The position numbers were made by a program, and so were the translations under genes. Under the pieces are notes generated by a model. The model made no database searches, was not told where the DNA came from, and was given only the letters and a program-made list of their open reading frames with translations. Of a stretch of 6,819 bases of DNA, positions 5,405 to 6,819 are shown in pieces (the stretch's first letter is position 1; every line of letters starts with the position of its first letter). Location of the stretch: assembly GCA_945874095.1 (NCBI GenBank), contig CAMCFM010000250.1, forward strand, positions 1 to 6,819, read 5' to 3'. Origin of the DNA: Candidatus Kuenenia stuttgartensis. Lineage in GTDB: Bacteria > Planctomycetota > Planctomycetia > Isosphaerales > Isosphaeraceae.

Positions 5405-6819
5405 ATGAATCTTCGCGCCAGACTATGCCTCGCGTTGCTCAGTTTGGTGGCTGGTTTCAGCCAACTGGCAATCGCTGACGGACCGGCTGACAATATTCCT
5501 GCAAACGTCCGCCGGATTCCAAAGAGTGGTGTCGAAGTTCCAGCCGATGTCCGCGTCGAGCTTGAGAGAGGCCTCAAAGAGCTGAAAACGCAGATTGATG
5601 CACTCGCCCAGATGAACAACCCACAGACCCGGCAACTTCTGCCCGATGTCGAGATTTATTACAAGGCTGTGCATGATGCTCTGGAATATCAGGAATTCTT
5701 TGATATCAAAGAGTTTGCAATCGCCAGGTCGTGGATCCAGCACGGCCTTGATCGGGCCACCGGCCTGAGGATCGGCAACCCCACCTGGCTGCGTGCCAAG
5801 GGGCCGGTGGTGCGCGGATATCGCTCAAAAATTGACGGTTCCGTTCAGCCTGTCGGACTCGTTATTCCTGATTCCTACGATCCCGATGGATCTGCCCGTC
5901 ACCGAGTCGACTTCTGGTTCCATGGTCGCGGCGAAGTCATGTCAGAGCTGGCCTTTATGAATCAGAGGCACACCCAGAAGGGCCAGTTTACGCCCGCCGA
6001 TACCATCGTGATTCACCCCTATGGGCGATACAACAACGCCTCAAAACTGGCCGGCGAAGTCGATGCCTATGAAGCTCTCGACATGCTGCGTGCCAACCAC
6101 CGGGTGGACGAAGATCGAATCACCGTTCGCGGCTTCTCCATGGGCGGAGCCTCCGCCTGGCACTTTGCAGCCCACAACCCCACCGCCTTCGCCGCAGCCA
6201 ATCCCGGAGCCGGTTTCAGCGAAACTCCTGACTTCCTCAAAGTCTTCCAAAAAGAGACCTTGCAGCCGACAGATTGGGAACGCAAGCTGTTCCGGATGTA
6301 TGATTGCAACGAATGGGCCGAGAATTTTCGGATGGTCCCCACCGTGGCCTATTCCGGAGAGCTCGACAGCCAGAAACAAGCCGCTGATATCATGGCCGTA
6401 GCCTTGAAAAAAATCGGGATCGAACTGACTCATATTATCGGGCCTAAAACAGCTCATAAATTTGAGCCGGAAGCTGCCAAAGAAGTGGAACGACGGATGG
6501 ATGCGATTGTGAAACAAGGCCGCGACCGCGTTCCCTCCAACCTCAGTTTTGTGACCTACACCCTGCGCTATCCAACAGCCGCCTGGCTCACCATCACCGG
6601 CCTTGGCGAGCACTGGGAAAAGGCCTCGGTTGAGGGCAAGATTGAGGCAGGCTACCAGCGGATCCGCCTGACGACCAAAAACGTTACGAGCCTGAAAATC
6701 GACTTTGGCCCCGGCGACAGCCCATTCGATACAGGCCACGAGGTGGTGATCGACGGAGTCTCTCTGCCTGGCCCTTCTATTCAAAGCGATCGGAGCTGGT
6801 CCGCCAGCTTTCGCAAAGA
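5405..6819 (+). CDS. Secreted alpha/beta hydrolase, prolyl-oligopeptidase-like, 3'-truncated by window edge
   Basis: The frame is open from the ATG at 5405 to the right edge, showing 471 residues without a stop. Residues 1-24 form a Sec signal peptide (MNLRAR, a hydrophobic core, then AIA before Asp25), so the protein is probably exported. Residues about 45-125 look helical and charged. The alpha/beta hydrolase core follows: HGRG at 173-176 as the likely oxyanion-hole motif, HPYGRYNN and AGEVDAYEAL, the nucleophile elbow GFSMGG with Ser245, Asp321 in SGELDS, and His351 in KTAHKF. This gives a complete candidate triad Ser245-Asp321-His351. From about residue 379 a beta-rich domain begins (SFVTYTLRYPTAAWLTITGL) and continues past the edge. 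This arrangement recalls planctomycete proteins annotated as prolyl oligopeptidase family peptidases, though esterase activity is equally possible. It lies 80 bases after the Fae-family gene. The fold and export are well supported; the substrate is unknown. Confidence 0.88.
   Translation, partial: MNLRARLCLALLSLVAGFSQLAIADGPADNIPANVRRIPKSGVEVPADVRVELERGLKELKTQIDALAQMNNPQTRQLLPDVEIYYKAVHDALEYQEFFDIKEFAIARSWIQHGLDRATGLRIGNPTWLRAKGPVVRGYRSKIDGSVQPVGLVIPDSYDPDGSARHRVDFWFHGRGEVMSELAFMNQRHTQKGQFTPADTIVIHPYGRYNNASKLAGEVDAYEALDMLRANHRVDEDRITVRGFSMGGASAWHFAAHNPTAFAAANPGAGFSETPDFLKVFQKETLQPTDWERKLFRMYDCNEWAENFRMVPTVAYSGELDSQKQAADIMAVALKKIGIELTHIIGPKTAHKFEPEAAKEVERRMDAIVKQGRDRVPSNLSFVTYTLRYPTAAWLTITGLGEHWEKASVEGKIEAGYQRIRLTTKNVTSLKIDFGPGDSPFDTGHEVVIDGVSLPGPSIQSDRSWSASFRK

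Noticed and set aside
6041..6784. 247-codon minus-strand frame inside the secreted hydrolase gene
   Set aside because: The + strand frame contains a signal peptide, a complete catalytic triad and a strong ribosome-binding site; the antisense frame has no family features.

Overview
The window looks like part of a planctomycete chromosome. This is inferred from gene content: a divergent formaldehyde-activating-enzyme (Fae) homologue, a secreted prolyl-oligopeptidase-like hydrolase with a C-terminal beta domain of a type I associate with Planctomycetota, and complex I subunits with long hydrophilic inserts. No rRNA or other decisive marker is present, so the phylum is a reasoned guess. All genes are on the + strand. 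I found no mobile element, CRISPR array, tRNA or origin.

Region 1 (1-3768) is the distal end of an NADH:quinone oxidoreductase (complex I) operon: nuoL, cut off at its 5' end by the window edge, then nuoM. Both encode proton-pumping, antiporter-like membrane subunits and keep the lysine, glutamate and histidine residues of the proton channels. Both are longer than the Escherichia coli proteins, and both carry a histidine-rich loop at the same topological position. The 111-base gap between them can form a strong RNA hairpin and two smaller ones. nuoN, which usually follows nuoM, is not there.

Region 2 (3765-4594) holds a calcineurin-like metallophosphoesterase immediately after nuoM. Its longest frame overlaps the nuoM stop, and its likely ATG lies 26 bases beyond it inside an inverted repeat. 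It ends in a clear rho-independent terminator whose loop contains the gene's stop codon. The complex I transcript therefore probably ends here, with the phosphoesterase as its last cistron.

Region 3 (4595-6819) starts a separate unit: a 181-base leader, a small Fae-family gene, an 80-base gap with a GC-rich inverted repeat, and a secreted alpha/beta hydrolase that runs off the right edge. The Fae homologue keeps the family fold signature but appears to have glutamate where Fae has its catalytic histidine, so its activity is uncertain.

Most of the window is ordinary core metabolism. The points most worth a second look are the Fae paralogue, the matched His-rich loops of NuoL and NuoM, the structured nuoL-nuoM gap, and the phosphoesterase in the place usually taken by nuoN.
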